This document shows positions 17,972-26,812 of a stretch of DNA of 64,000 nt, in pieces. The DNA is from Clostridium magnum DSM 2767. Lineage in GTDB: Bacteria > Bacillota > Clostridia > Clostridiales > Clostridiaceae. The first letter of the stretch is position 1; every line of letters begins with the position of its first letter. The notes beneath the pieces were generated by a model. The model ran no database searches, had not been told where the DNA came from, and saw only the letters and a program-made list of their open reading frames with translations. The position numbers were made by a program, and so were the translations under genes. The DNA lies in contig NZ_LWAE01000004.1 of NCBI RefSeq assembly GCF_001623875.1, positions 62,001 through 126,000 on the forward strand, written 5' to 3'.

Positions 17972-19879
17972 CTAAATATATACTATTTCACATATATCTG
18001 AATAATCATAGCCTCCAAGTTTATCAAGTTCTTTTAAAAATTCACTGCTTTTCATAACCTGGAATAATTCTTTGATCATATCAAGTTCTAAATACTCTAC
18101 AGGTACTGCAAAATCATATTCTTCATTACATACTGGAATAAAATCAAGTCCCATCATATCTGCTGCAGAATATACGCCAAGTCCACAATCTACATCACCG
18201 CTAGCTACTGCTGCTGCCACTGAAAGATGGGTAATTTCTTCCCTCTCATATCCATTAATTCGTTCTGGTGAAATATCAAGCTTTCTCAAGTAATAGTCTA
18301 AAAGTAATCTTGTACCAGCTCCCCTTTGTCTATTTACAAAGCGTGCATTTTTTGCAGGAATATCCGAAATGCTTTTAAGTGATAAAGGATTTCCTTTCTG
18401 TACTATAAGACCTTGAATTCTCTTTACTCCCTTTACCAACGCAATCTTCTTATCCTTCAAATATCTGTTAATATAGGAAATGTTATATTCTCCACTTTCC
18501 ATATCTAATAAGTGAATTGGTGCTATATGGGTTTCCTCATTCTTAAGGGCCATTATCCCTCCCATACTTCCTGTGTGAGCTGAAGATAAATAATAATGAT
18601 TACTTTTTACATGAAGCATATCTGCTAATATATCCAATACTGGATCATGGCTGCCTATGCACACAATAGTATTTTTTATTTCCTCCATGTCTCTCATAAG
18701 GTTTATTTCCACTTTAGTTCCTGCTTCAATGCCTTCTACATTTTGAGGAACTTCTAATGTTCCATCCGCTCTAACTAGTGACATCGTAGCACCTGCACCT
18801 CTTGACAATGGTGTAGCAATAACCTTATTTCCTACATATCCAAGCTTCATCCTTACAAATTCTAAATACTTTAAGGAAGACATAATTCTTCTTGATAAAA
18901 TTGCCTCTACCCTCTGCGGCTCTTTCAATTTTAATCCTTGGTAACCTTCTATCACTTTTTTAAGAACTTTCTCCATTATAAAATAAGCAGAAACAGGATA
19001 TCCAGGTATACCAAGAACAGGCTTGTTATCAATCTGTCCCATAATAGTAGGTTTTCCTGGCTTTATAGCAATACCATGTATGTAAACTGTCCCCAAATCA
19101 GCAATTAAATCACTTGTAAAGTCTTCTCTTCCAGCGGAAGAACCAGCATTGATTATAACAATATCGCACTCTGAAACAGCTCTTTTTAAAGTTTCCTTTA
19201 AAACTTCATAGTCATCTTTCACTATACCGTATCTTTTTGGTATTCCTCCATATTCAATAACCTGCCCACTAAACACTCTTGAATTAAAATCAATTATGTC
19301 TCCAACTTTAAGATCGCTTCCTGGCTCCACTAGTTCAGTACCTGTTGGTATAATACCTACTAAAGGTTTTTTATAGACTTCAATAGTATTTACTCCTCCT
19401 GCTAGCATAGCACCTATATCTACAGGTCTTACAGCATGACCTGATGGAATAATAAGTTGATTTTCCACAATATCTTCACCTAAGGGACGTATGTTTTGCC
19501 AAGGAGCTGCACTTTTATATATTTGAATTTTATTTTGGTCTATGTTAACTATATCTTCCACCATTATTACGCAATCGTATTCTCTTAGAACTGGATCACC
19601 TGTGTCTACTACTATATAATCTTTTCCTTCTTCTAATATAACAGGACGCTTTTCAGATGCTCCTATAGTTTTTGAACTATGAAGAGCAATTCCATCCATA
19701 GCAGAACAGTTGTAAAAAGGCGAAGAAATTTTTGAATAAACTGCCTCTGCAGTAACCCTGCCTAAGCTTTCTTCTGTATTTATTATTTCTTTATTAAGAA
19801 ATACAGAACCTATTTTCTCTAAGTATTTATTCAATGCTTCTTTAAATTCATAATTTGATAAATATACTTTCTGTGCCAT
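17972..19879 (-). CDS. moeA: MoeA fused to a periplasmic-binding-like domain
   Basis: A fusion of about 635 residues. Residues 1-405 form a MoeA molybdotransferase (SAMDGIALHS, GDIIDFNSR, NAGSSAGREDFT, HGIAIKPGKPTI, GIPGYPVSAYFI). Residues 410-635 form a substrate-binding domain like those of molybdate or LysR-type sensors (SAHTGSMGGIMAL, RQRGAGTRLLLDYYL, ending GGYDYSD). MoeA inserts Mo or W into molybdopterin; the second domain may sense metal or a cofactor state, but its ligand is unknown. The start follows AGAGGTGAT at the end of the other moeA. A decayed tail of a second such gene lies at 8537. Confidence 0.9.
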   Translation of the reverse strand: MAQKVYLSNYEFKEALNKYLEKIGSVFLNKEIINTEESLGRVTAEAVYSKISSPFYNCSAMDGIALHSSKTIGASEKRPVILEEGKDYIVVDTGDPVLREYDCVIMVEDIVNIDQNKIQIYKSAAPWQNIRPLGEDIVENQLIIPSGHAVRPVDIGAMLAGGVNTIEVYKKPLVGIIPTGTELVEPGSDLKVGDIIDFNSRVFSGQVIEYGGIPKRYGIVKDDYEVLKETLKRAVSECDIVIINAGSSAGREDFTSDLIADLGTVYIHGIAIKPGKPTIMGQIDNKPVLGIPGYPVSAYFIMEKVLKKVIEGYQGLKLKEPQRVEAILSRRIMSSLKYLEFVRMKLGYVGNKVIATPLSRGAGATMSLVRADGTLEVPQNVEGIEAGTKVEINLMRDMEEIKNTIVCIGSHDPVLDILADMLHVKSNHYYLSSAHTGSMGGIMALKNEETHIAPIHLLDMESGEYNISYINRYLKDKKIALVKGVKRIQGLIVQKGNPLSLKSISDIPAKNARFVNRQRGAGTRLLLDYYLRKLDISPERINGYEREEITHLSVAAAVASGDVDCGLGVYSAADMMGLDFIPVCNEEYDFAVPVEYLELDMIKELFQVMKSSEFLKELDKLGGYDYSDICEIVYI

Positions 19880-19883
19880 AATA

Positions 19884-21116
19884 TCACCTCTGAAATTTAT
19901 AAACATATACCTTTTGATCTTTAAGAACTCCTTCTACGTTCTTATCAATCTTCACATAACCCCAAGCCTTAGTAAATCCACTAATAGCAGCAGACTTAGT
20001 TAAAACAGGTATAGCTATATATTCTCCCTCTATATTTTCGATAGTAACTGGAAGATACTCTTCTCTTCCTTTAGCTTTATGATAGTTAGTGCTGAATTTG
20101 CAGGGAATAGGATATTCCACTTCTTCAACCTTCAGCATTCTCTGTAAAAGATACCTAACTAGTACTCTATATACTACCGCACAGGACAAAGGATGCCCTG
20201 GTAATCCAAATATAGGTTTGTCTTTCACTTTTCCCACTATAGTAGGCTTTCCTGGTTTTATAGATATTCCGTGAAGAAGTATACCTGGGTCGCCAAGTAC
20301 ATCAATAATTTTTGCAGTTTGATCCTTCTTTCCTACTGAACTCCCCCCAGATATAAGAACTACATCACATTCTTCAATAGCCTTTCTTGCAGTTTCTAGT
20401 AGATTTTCATAGTCATCCTTTATAACCCCATAGAATATTGGCTCTCCACCGTCTTCAATTACAGAAGAATAAAGAAGATATGAGTTTATGTCTCTAATTT
20501 GTCCTGGCTGCGGATATTCTTCTGGTGATACAATTTCATCTCCAGTAGAGATTATTCCTACCTTTGGTTTGCAAACCACTGGCACTTTGATAATTCCTAA
20601 ACTTGACAGCATACTTATACTATAAGGTTTAAGCAGTGTTCCTGCTTTAAGCACAGCTTCTCCTAATTCCACATCCTCATCTTCATCCAATACATTTTCT
20701 CCAGAAGAAACTGGTTTATTAACAAGTATAGTAGAATCATCCATTTTATCAGTGTATTCTATCATCACTACACTGTCAGCTCCCTCAGGCAGCATTCCTC
20801 CAGTTGGTATATACATGCATTCTCCTGGAAATTTCAATGCTTTAGAGGGCATTTTGCCCATTGTAACCTCTCCCTTTAGCTCCATCATAGAAGGTATGCT
20901 TTCACTAGCTCCTTGTACATCCTTACACTTTACTGCGTACCCATCCACAACAGATCTTTTAAAGCCAGGAATATTTAATGACGAAACAATATCCTCGTAT
21001 AGTATTCTGTCATTACATTCCTTTAGATTTATTAATTCTTTTTCTAAATTTAGAAAAAAATTAGAGTTAATTATGTCTTTTACTTCTTCAATTGATAACA
21101 CTTTATAAAAGTCCAT
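19884..21116 (-). CDS. moeA: Molybdopterin molybdotransferase MoeA
   Basis: A 410-residue MoeA with the usual domains: VDGYAVK near residue 58, TGDEIVSPE, GQIRDINSYLL, ISGGSSVGKKDQT and HGISIKPGKPTIVG. It ligates Mo or W to adenylylated molybdopterin in the cytoplasm. It lies between the ABC transporter and the MoeA fusion, with about 4 bp to the latter. Three MoeA proteins occur in this window, which may reflect separate Mo and W insertion. The ATG follows GGAGGCGC. Confidence 0.92.
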   Translation of the reverse strand: MDFYKVLSIEEVKDIINSNFFLNLEKELINLKECNDRILYEDIVSSLNIPGFKRSVVDGYAVKCKDVQGASESIPSMMELKGEVTMGKMPSKALKFPGECMYIPTGGMLPEGADSVVMIEYTDKMDDSTILVNKPVSSGENVLDEDEDVELGEAVLKAGTLLKPYSISMLSSLGIIKVPVVCKPKVGIISTGDEIVSPEEYPQPGQIRDINSYLLYSSVIEDGGEPIFYGVIKDDYENLLETARKAIEECDVVLISGGSSVGKKDQTAKIIDVLGDPGILLHGISIKPGKPTIVGKVKDKPIFGLPGHPLSCAVVYRVLVRYLLQRMLKVEEVEYPIPCKFSTNYHKAKGREEYLPVTIENIEGEYIAIPVLTKSAAISGFTKAWGYVKIDKNVEGVLKDQKVYVYKFQR

Positions 21117-21142
21117 ACTTTAGCGCCTCCTATCTTACATCA

Positions 21143-21874
21143 TCACAATGATGCCTTTAACAATTGATTCGAATTTATGTTGCCTATATTTAGCAAGATT
21201 TTTACTTTTTCATTTGAAGGATTACTGAAAAACTTATCCTTACCTCCATATTCAATAATTTTGCCTTTATCCATGTATAGAACATAATCAGCTATTCTCT
21301 TAGCCTGGTATAAGTCATGAGTAATCATTATTACAGTCCTACCTTCTAAAGCCATTTGCTTTATTAATTTCTCAGCAACTAATGTGCTTTCTAAATCCAT
21401 ACTAGCAGTTGGTTCATCTAGTAAAGTTAGCTTTGTCTCTAGCATAGCTACTCTAAGAAGGGCTGTTTTTGCTTTTTCTCCACCAGATAAGGTTCTTGCA
21501 TTTTTATCTATTAACTTTTCCAGATCAAAATCTTTAATATAAGAATTGTACTTTTCTAGACGCTCTTCCCACTTTTTTTCTTTAAATAGAAGTCCTTTTA
21601 TTATATTTTTCTTTACAGATGTATTGAAAATATAAGACTTTTGAAGCAGCATTGAAACTTGCCCTTTTACATCATTAAAGCTCTTATCGTCATATTTTAT
21701 ACTTCCTGAACTGACTTTATTTATTCCTGATATACACTCAAGAAATGTACTTTTCCCACTTCCATTCAATCCCAAAATCAAGTATAATCCCGGTTTATTA
21801 AAATTAAATTTATCAATATTTAATACTACTCTATCTCCATATTGTTTTGTAACATTTGAAACCTCAATATTCAT
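21143..21874 (-). CDS. ABC transporter ATPase, tungstate/molybdate type
   Basis: About 243 residues with Walker A GLNGSGKST, signature LSGGEKAKTALLRVA, Walker B KLTLLDEPTAS and the H-loop MITHD. It overlaps the permease gene upstream. The permease is of the TupB/ModB class and the neighbours are cofactor genes, so tungstate or molybdate is the likely cargo. No binding-protein gene (tupA/modA) is in the window. The start at MNIEV is chosen over a GTG three codons upstream. Confidence 0.82.
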   Translation of the reverse strand: MNIEVSNVTKQYGDRVVLNIDKFNFNKPGLYLILGLNGSGKSTFLECISGINKVSSGSIKYDDKSFNDVKGQVSMLLQKSYIFNTSVKKNIIKGLLFKEKKWEERLEKYNSYIKDFDLEKLIDKNARTLSGGEKAKTALLRVAMLETKLTLLDEPTASMDLESTLVAEKLIKQMALEGRTVIMITHDLYQAKRIADYVLYMDKGKIIEYGGKDKFFSNPSNEKVKILLNIGNINSNQLLKASL

Positions 21875-22523
21875 TAATTTCACTTCCCTTGAATTTATGC
21901 AGAATAGTATTTATAATTAGCGAAATAACAAGTAATATTCCCCCTATAATAATAGCCCCTTCGAAATTTCCTTTTCCTGTTTCTAGGGCTATGTAGGTGG
22001 TCATTACTCTTGTATGATCTTTAATATTTCCACCTACCATCATTACTGCTCCTACCTCTGAAATAGCTCTTCCGAAACCAGTGGCAATAATAGTAAGTAA
22101 TTGTCCTTTCATTTCACTTATTATGGTTAACACCGTTTTAGTTTTTGAAGCACCTAGTACTTCACAGTTTTTTTTAATTTCTCTACCTTGTTTTTCTACA
22201 GAACTAATGGTCAGACCAGTTATTATAGGAAACACCAACAGTACCTGTGCTATAATCATAGCAGTTGGAGAAAATAAAAGTTCTAAACTTCCTAAAACAC
22301 CCTTTCTTGAGATTAACAAATATACCAAAAGCCCCATAAGTACTGGTGGAGTACTCATAAGGGTTTCTAATAATCTTACTATAAGTCTTTTCATTTTAAA
22401 ATCTCTTAGTCCTACTAGAACACCTATAGTTATTCCTGATACTGCTGCTATCACTGTAGATGACATAGATACTATTAGAGACATACTTATAACAGGAAGT
22501 ATCTCTTTTATAAGCATTAGCAT
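21864..22523 (-). CDS. ABC permease, TupB-like
   Basis: A 219-residue membrane protein with about five hydrophobic segments and the inner-membrane coupling motif around EVLGASKTKTVLTIISEMKG. It closely fits TupB permeases of tungstate transporters; FGRAISEVGAVMMVGGNI is a family signature. It opens the operon tupB-tupC-moeA-moeA fusion. The usual first gene, tupA, is missing upstream, where only a leader and promoter are found. Confidence 0.82.
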   Translation of the reverse strand: MLMLIKEILPVISMSLIVSMSSTVIAAVSGITIGVLVGLRDFKMKRLIVRLLETLMSTPPVLMGLLVYLLISRKGVLGSLELLFSPTAMIIAQVLLVFPIITGLTISSVEKQGREIKKNCEVLGASKTKTVLTIISEMKGQLLTIIATGFGRAISEVGAVMMVGGNIKDHTRVMTTYIALETGKGNFEGAIIIGGILLVISLIINTILHKFKGSEINEY

Positions 22524-22554
22524 TTCAAAACTTTCTCCTGTTCTTAATTATTTT

Positions 22555-22640
22555 CGGATAGTCTCCGCAATCGTTTTCAACCATATTCTTCTTAGGCCTG
22601 TCAACTTTTTCTTAACATTTAAGACTCAGAGACCTACATA
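22555..22640 (-). promoter_or_regulatory. Possible structured leader of the transporter operon
   Basis: Minus-strand GGTCTCT (22628-22634) can pair with GCGGAGAC (22561-22568), enclosing about 60 bases with CTTAA/TTAAG complementarity. It lies between the promoter and tupB. I could not match it to the Moco aptamer by eye. Confidence 0.3.
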
Positions 22641-22667
22641 TTTTATAATACTCTTAATATTAAAATT

Positions 22668-22697
22668 ATAATACACTATTTTGTCTATTTTTGTCAA
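22668..22697 (-). promoter_or_regulatory. Sigma-A promoter of the transporter operon
   Basis: Minus-strand TTGACA (22692-22697), 18 bases, TATTAT (22668-22673), about 145 bp upstream of tupB. The remaining stretch up to 23085 is featureless and very AT-rich. Confidence 0.55.
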
Positions 22698-23085
22698 TGT
22701 GCAAATCACTGCAAACTTAATTTTTGCGAAATAGTGAAATCTTAATTATATATAATTATTTTTTTGTAAACACATTAAATTATAATATAAATATTCATAA
22801 AATAACAATTGATAATGTCCTTAAATGCTTGTCCTTATATTGAATATAATTTTATCTAAATATTGTTTAAAAGAATTTTTCAACTTTACAATTATTGTAT
22901 AAACCCCATTATATCTTTTTAAATATAATATAGTATAACTATAAGTTATGTTAAATTATGGTACAATATATTTATTATAGTACATTAAAATTATTTTTTC
23001 AATAGATGGACAGTAGTGAAAAGGATAAAAAAGGCAAATTAAGCTTACTCTATGTATATTATACAAGCTAATTCTACAGATTCTA

Positions 23086-23118
23086 TAAAAAAGAGAGCAT
23101 TTCTACTCTCTTTTTATT
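23086..23118 (-). terminator. Terminator of truA
   Basis: AGAGAG and CTCTCT flank TAGAAATG and are followed on the minus strand by six T residues. Confidence 0.8.
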
Positions 23119-23166
23119 CTAAATATTAAGTTTGATATTAAATACTATGGAAAGATACTTAGGACT

Positions 23167-23904
23167 CTAATATTGAACATCCTTTAGTGTTAACCCTTTA
23201 GCCTGAGCTATTGGACCAGCTTCTGATCTTTTCTTTTCGCCTAATATTCTTTCTACATCTTTTGGTTTAAGCTCACCTTTACCTACTTCTAAAAGAGTTC
23301 CTGTAATTATTCTTACCATATTTAACAAAAATCCGTTTCCATTAACTTCTATTTCTATTATACCATTATCTTCTGTTATCTTTATATGATTTATAGTCCT
23401 AACTGTAGATTTAGTATTCGGTTTTAAACTAGTAAAACTTTGGAAATCATGAGTTCCAATTAAAACCTCTGTTGCATTTCTCATTTCATTTAAATCAAGC
23501 TTCTCATCAGTGTGATAAACATATTTTCTATTAAATACATTTCTAAATTTATTGTTATTTATTCTATATACATAAGTCTTTGATTTCACATTATATCTTG
23601 CGTGAAATCTTTCGCTTGTATCCTTCATAGATTTTACTACAATATCTTCAGGTAAAAATTGATATAAATAGTCCATCATAGTCTCTATTTTAAACTGACA
23701 ATCAGTATGGAAGTTTGCTACATAATTTTCAGCATGCACACCTGCGTCAGTTCTTCCGCATCCTATTACCTGAATATCTTCTCCAGTCATCTTTGATAAA
23801 ACACTTTCTATTTTATCTTGTATTGTTAAGGCATCACTTTTTTGTTTTTGCCATCCCTTATATTTACTTCCATCATACTGTATTGACATCTTTAAATTTC
23901 TCAT
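23167..23904 (-). CDS. truA: tRNA pseudouridine synthase A
   Basis: A 245-residue TruA, which modifies uridines 38-40 in tRNA anticodon arms. The catalytic Asp is in GCGRTDAGVHA (residues 48-58), followed by RFHARYNVKSKTYVY and the C-terminal NGFLLNMVRIITGTL motif. Full family length. The start follows AAAGGCGG. It is usually linked to ribosomal genes in Firmicutes, but here stands alone. Confidence 0.95.
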   Translation of the reverse strand: MRNLKMSIQYDGSKYKGWQKQKSDALTIQDKIESVLSKMTGEDIQVIGCGRTDAGVHAENYVANFHTDCQFKIETMMDYLYQFLPEDIVVKSMKDTSERFHARYNVKSKTYVYRINNNKFRNVFNRKYVYHTDEKLDLNEMRNATEVLIGTHDFQSFTSLKPNTKSTVRTINHIKITEDNGIIEIEVNGNGFLLNMVRIITGTLLEVGKGELKPKDVERILGEKKRSEAGPIAQAKGLTLKDVQY

Positions 23905-24014
23905 ATTAGACCGCCTTTATTTTATTTTCTTTTTCATAATTTAATTTTTCACGAATAGTAAAATTATATCCTTAATATTAAAATAAATCTATTATATTTT
24001 TTACAGAGTTTATT

Positions 24015-24887
24015 TTAACCAAAAATTTTAGCGAAAAAACTCTTAATTGCATTCAATATGCTATTAAAGAACCCTTGAGCTTCACTACTTGTTAAAGTTC
24101 CTTTTAATTGTTTTGTAACATCATTCAATTGATCTTTTATTTGCTGAAAATCTAAATTTAAACTATTTATCTTTTTCATTAACTCTGTTATGTTTTTAAT
24201 ATCTTCATCAGTTAACTTATTACTATAATTTTGTGTTACACCACTCACTATCTTTTCTATTTCTTCATCAGTTTTTGGTTTTTCTTTTACAACTTCTTTT
24301 TTAGCATCATTTATTAAATTAGCTGCTTGATCTTGTCCGATTTTTTCTCCTAATTTACCTGTCACTACCAATTCTTCATTAGCAGTTTTCTTTTTATTTT
24401 CATCAATTTTTTTTCCGCCACTGCTGTTTTCAAAACCTTTTAATATTCCTGTAAGCGCTGCTGTACCTGATACCTTAAAAGGCGCTGCCGCTTTAACATT
24501 TGCATTCTGTATACCTGCAGTAATTAAAGCATTTCTTATCATACTTTCACTAACCCAGTATATATTATTTGTTGATATATTTAAGCCACCTTTGTTAGTA
24601 GGTTCTACATAAGAACAGGATATAGATTTTGTACCTATTTCTTTTTCAGATGCTACACCTCCCAAGTATTTAACTTCTTCATCTCTATTAACTTCTAACA
24701 AGTTAACTTCATTCCTGTTAACATTAAAATATTTGAGCATTTCTTCCTTTTGTTGGTCAGTTAAATCTGCCCCTAAAGTAACTACTTTATAAGCATCAGC
24801 ATGAACTTTGTTTATAGGTATAGCTGCTATTATAGAAATGGTAAGTAACATAACCAGCAATCTGCTTATAATAATTTTAAATTTCAT
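24015..24887 (-). CDS. DUF1002 secreted protein
   Basis: A 290-residue protein with a clear Sec signal peptide (residues 1-30, cleavage likely after VHADA), then a DUF1002 domain (YKVVTLGADLTDQQKEEMLK...). The C-terminal third is rich in Lys/Asp/Glu with predicted helices and ends in a hydrophobic FFNSILNAIKSFFAKIFG. DUF1002 proteins of Firmicutes are exported and of unknown function. It is a single gene behind leader repeat copy D. Confidence 0.82.
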   Translation of the reverse strand: MKFKIIISRLLVMLLTISIIAAIPINKVHADAYKVVTLGADLTDQQKEEMLKYFNVNRNEVNLLEVNRDEEVKYLGGVASEKEIGTKSISCSYVEPTNKGGLNISTNNIYWVSESMIRNALITAGIQNANVKAAAPFKVSGTAALTGILKGFENSSGGKKIDENKKKTANEELVVTGKLGEKIGQDQAANLINDAKKEVVKEKPKTDEEIEKIVSGVTQNYSNKLTDEDIKNITELMKKINSLNLDFQQIKDQLNDVTKQLKGTLTSSEAQGFFNSILNAIKSFFAKIFG

Positions 24888-24909
24888 ATTCTCACTCTCC
24901 TCTATTTTT

Positions 24910-24976
24910 TCTTTATCCGATGACTACCCGCTCTAATACACCCATCTGATTTTAAGTTTACACTTCATATGTAATC
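24910..24976 (-). promoter_or_regulatory. Leader repeat, copy D
   Basis: Minus strand: GAAGTGTAAACTTA, AATCAGATGGGTGTATTA, GCGGGTAGTCATCGGATAAAG. It ends about 12 bases before the ribosome binding site of the DUF1002 gene and is near identical to copy C on the other strand at 5352. Confidence 0.6.
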
Positions 24977-25148
24977 AAAGATGAACTATTATGGTTGCTG
25001 AATTAATATACCATATTTTATTATATACATAAAAGCAAAAGGTATAAAGAAGGTTGTAAACAAATATTAAAAATTTATTTTTTCTAGACATAGCGTAAAT
25101 AGAAACCTTAGGAAGGTTATTAGAATTAAATTGAAGTTTAAAATAAAT

Positions 25149-25198
25149 AAATCACCCACTATATTACTAGTGCATATCATTATTATAAGAGGTGATTT
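25149..25198 (+). promoter_or_regulatory. Hairpin masking the aminotransferase ribosome binding site
   Basis: AAATCACC (25149-25156) is complementary to GGTGATTT (25191-25198), which contains most of the GAGGTGAT ribosome binding site. The structure could limit translation. The rest of the 24977-25148 spacer shows nothing definite. Confidence 0.4.
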
Positions 25199-25201
25199 AC
25201 C

Positions 25202-26512
25202 ATGTATCATGATAAGGGATATTATTATAGGGATATGGTTGCAGGTGTAAATGAAAGAATACCAGATGAGAATGACAATCCAATAGTTCCTATAAATTTT
25301 GATAATGCCGCTACTACTCCGGCATTCAAATCTGTTTTAGCTGATATAGTAGATTTTTCAAATTGCTACTCTTCGATTCATAGAGGAACAGGTTATAAAT
25401 CTATTCTTTCATCTAAAGTTTATGAAAATTCTCGAAAAACCATATGCGATTTTGTTCATTGTGATTATCGTAAAAATACTGTTATTTATGTAAAAAATGC
25501 TACAGAAGCTATAAATAAGTTATCCTATGCTATTTCATGTATAAATAAAGATTGTATAATTTTATCTACAAGAATGGAACACCATTCTAATGATTTACCC
25601 TGGAGAACTAAATTTATAGTTGATTATATTGATGTAGATGAACTGGGAAAATTAAAAATTGATGACTTAAAAAACAAGTTAGAAAAATATAATGGAAAGG
25701 TGAAACTTGTATGTGTTACAGGAGCTTCTAATGTTACTGGATATAAAAATCCAATATATAGAATAGCAAAGATTTGCCACAGATATGGTGCTAAGATACT
25801 AGTAGATGGTGCTCAGCTTGTTCCCCATTTCCCTATTTATATGAAATCCTCAAATAAGGACAAAAATATTGATTTTCTTGTATTTTCAGCACATAAAATG
25901 TATGCACCTTTCGGTATTGGAGTTCTTATAGGTCCTAAAGAAACCTTTTTATGTACTGAACCAGACCATGTTGGAGGCGGTACTATAGATATCGTAACAG
26001 ATGACTCTGTAACCTGGGCAGAACCACCAGATAGGAATGAAGCTGGTACCCCTAACATAATGGGAGTTATAGCACTAACTGCTGCAATTAGAACTCTTAG
26101 ACACTTAGGTATGAAAAATATAGATGATCATGAAATGAATATCTATTATTATGCTCTTAGTAGGTTAAAGAAAATACCCCACATTAAAATTTATTGTGAT
26201 ACTGATTATAAATGTGACAAGGTTGCTATACTACCTTTTAATATAAAAGGTATCCATCATGAAGTAACAGCAAAACTATTATCTCAAATGTCGGGAATTG
26301 CAGTAAGAAGCGGTTGTTTTTGTGCTCAACCATACGTAAAAAGGTTACTGGGAATTTCGGAAGAAGAGATGAAATACTATCAACAAAATCGAGATGTTAA
26401 ACGACCTGGAATGGTTAGACTTAGCTTTAGCTTATATAATACTTATTCAGAAGTAGATGTATTAGTTGAAACATTAAAAACAATTGTTAGAAATAGATCC
26501 TGCTTCCGTTAA
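25202..26512 (+). CDS. Class V aminotransferase, cysteine-desulfurase-like
   Basis: A 436-residue PLP enzyme of the SufS/CsdA type. The substrate region NFDNAATTPA is at residues 29-38, the PLP Lys in FSAHKMYAPFGIG (about 230), and a catalytic-type Cys in VRSGCFCAQPY near residue 378. This group can take sulfur from cysteine for cofactors or clusters, but isolated members have other roles. It is a solitary plus-strand gene with no suf partner. The only scaffold-like gene nearby, at 12423, is dead. A large palindrome follows it. Confidence 0.82.
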   Translation: MYHDKGYYYRDMVAGVNERIPDENDNPIVPINFDNAATTPAFKSVLADIVDFSNCYSSIHRGTGYKSILSSKVYENSRKTICDFVHCDYRKNTVIYVKNATEAINKLSYAISCINKDCIILSTRMEHHSNDLPWRTKFIVDYIDVDELGKLKIDDLKNKLEKYNGKVKLVCVTGASNVTGYKNPIYRIAKICHRYGAKILVDGAQLVPHFPIYMKSSNKDKNIDFLVFSAHKMYAPFGIGVLIGPKETFLCTEPDHVGGGTIDIVTDDSVTWAEPPDRNEAGTPNIMGVIALTAAIRTLRHLGMKNIDDHEMNIYYYALSRLKKIPHIKIYCDTDYKCDKVAILPFNIKGIHHEVTAKLLSQMSGIAVRSGCFCAQPYVKRLLGISEEEMKYYQQNRDVKRPGMVRLSFSLYNTYSEVDVLVETLKTIVRNRSCFR

Positions 26513-26599
26513 TAGAAGTGTTACCGGAAAACATTTGATTTAAAAGTCTTGCTTATGTTGGGTTTAGTTATGAATATTTATGTAAACATGTTTAACAAT

Positions 26600-26719
26600 T
26601 TAAAGATATCTCTTGGCAAAGCACCCTAGAGAATTAATGAAATTAAATATTGTCTGCGCCTTAGCCAGTCTATTTAATTTCATTAATTCTCCTAGTGCCA
26701 GTCTTAGAGATATCTTTAA
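26600..26719. repeat. 120-bp imperfect palindrome
   Basis: Two arms of about 55 bases face each other around CGCCTTAGC. The outer parts (TTAAAGATATCTCT and its complement) and the inner parts (GAATTAATGAAATTAAATA and its complement) are perfect, with mismatches between. It lies between converging genes and is larger than an ordinary terminator. It may be a small palindromic mobile repeat. Confidence 0.6.
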
Positions 26720-26812
26720 GTCACTAATATTACTAATAATTCCTTACACAAATCACTCACCTAAGCCAAGGTTGATGTTAGATTTCTATAGCTAACAGTA
26801 GTTTTCTATCAC

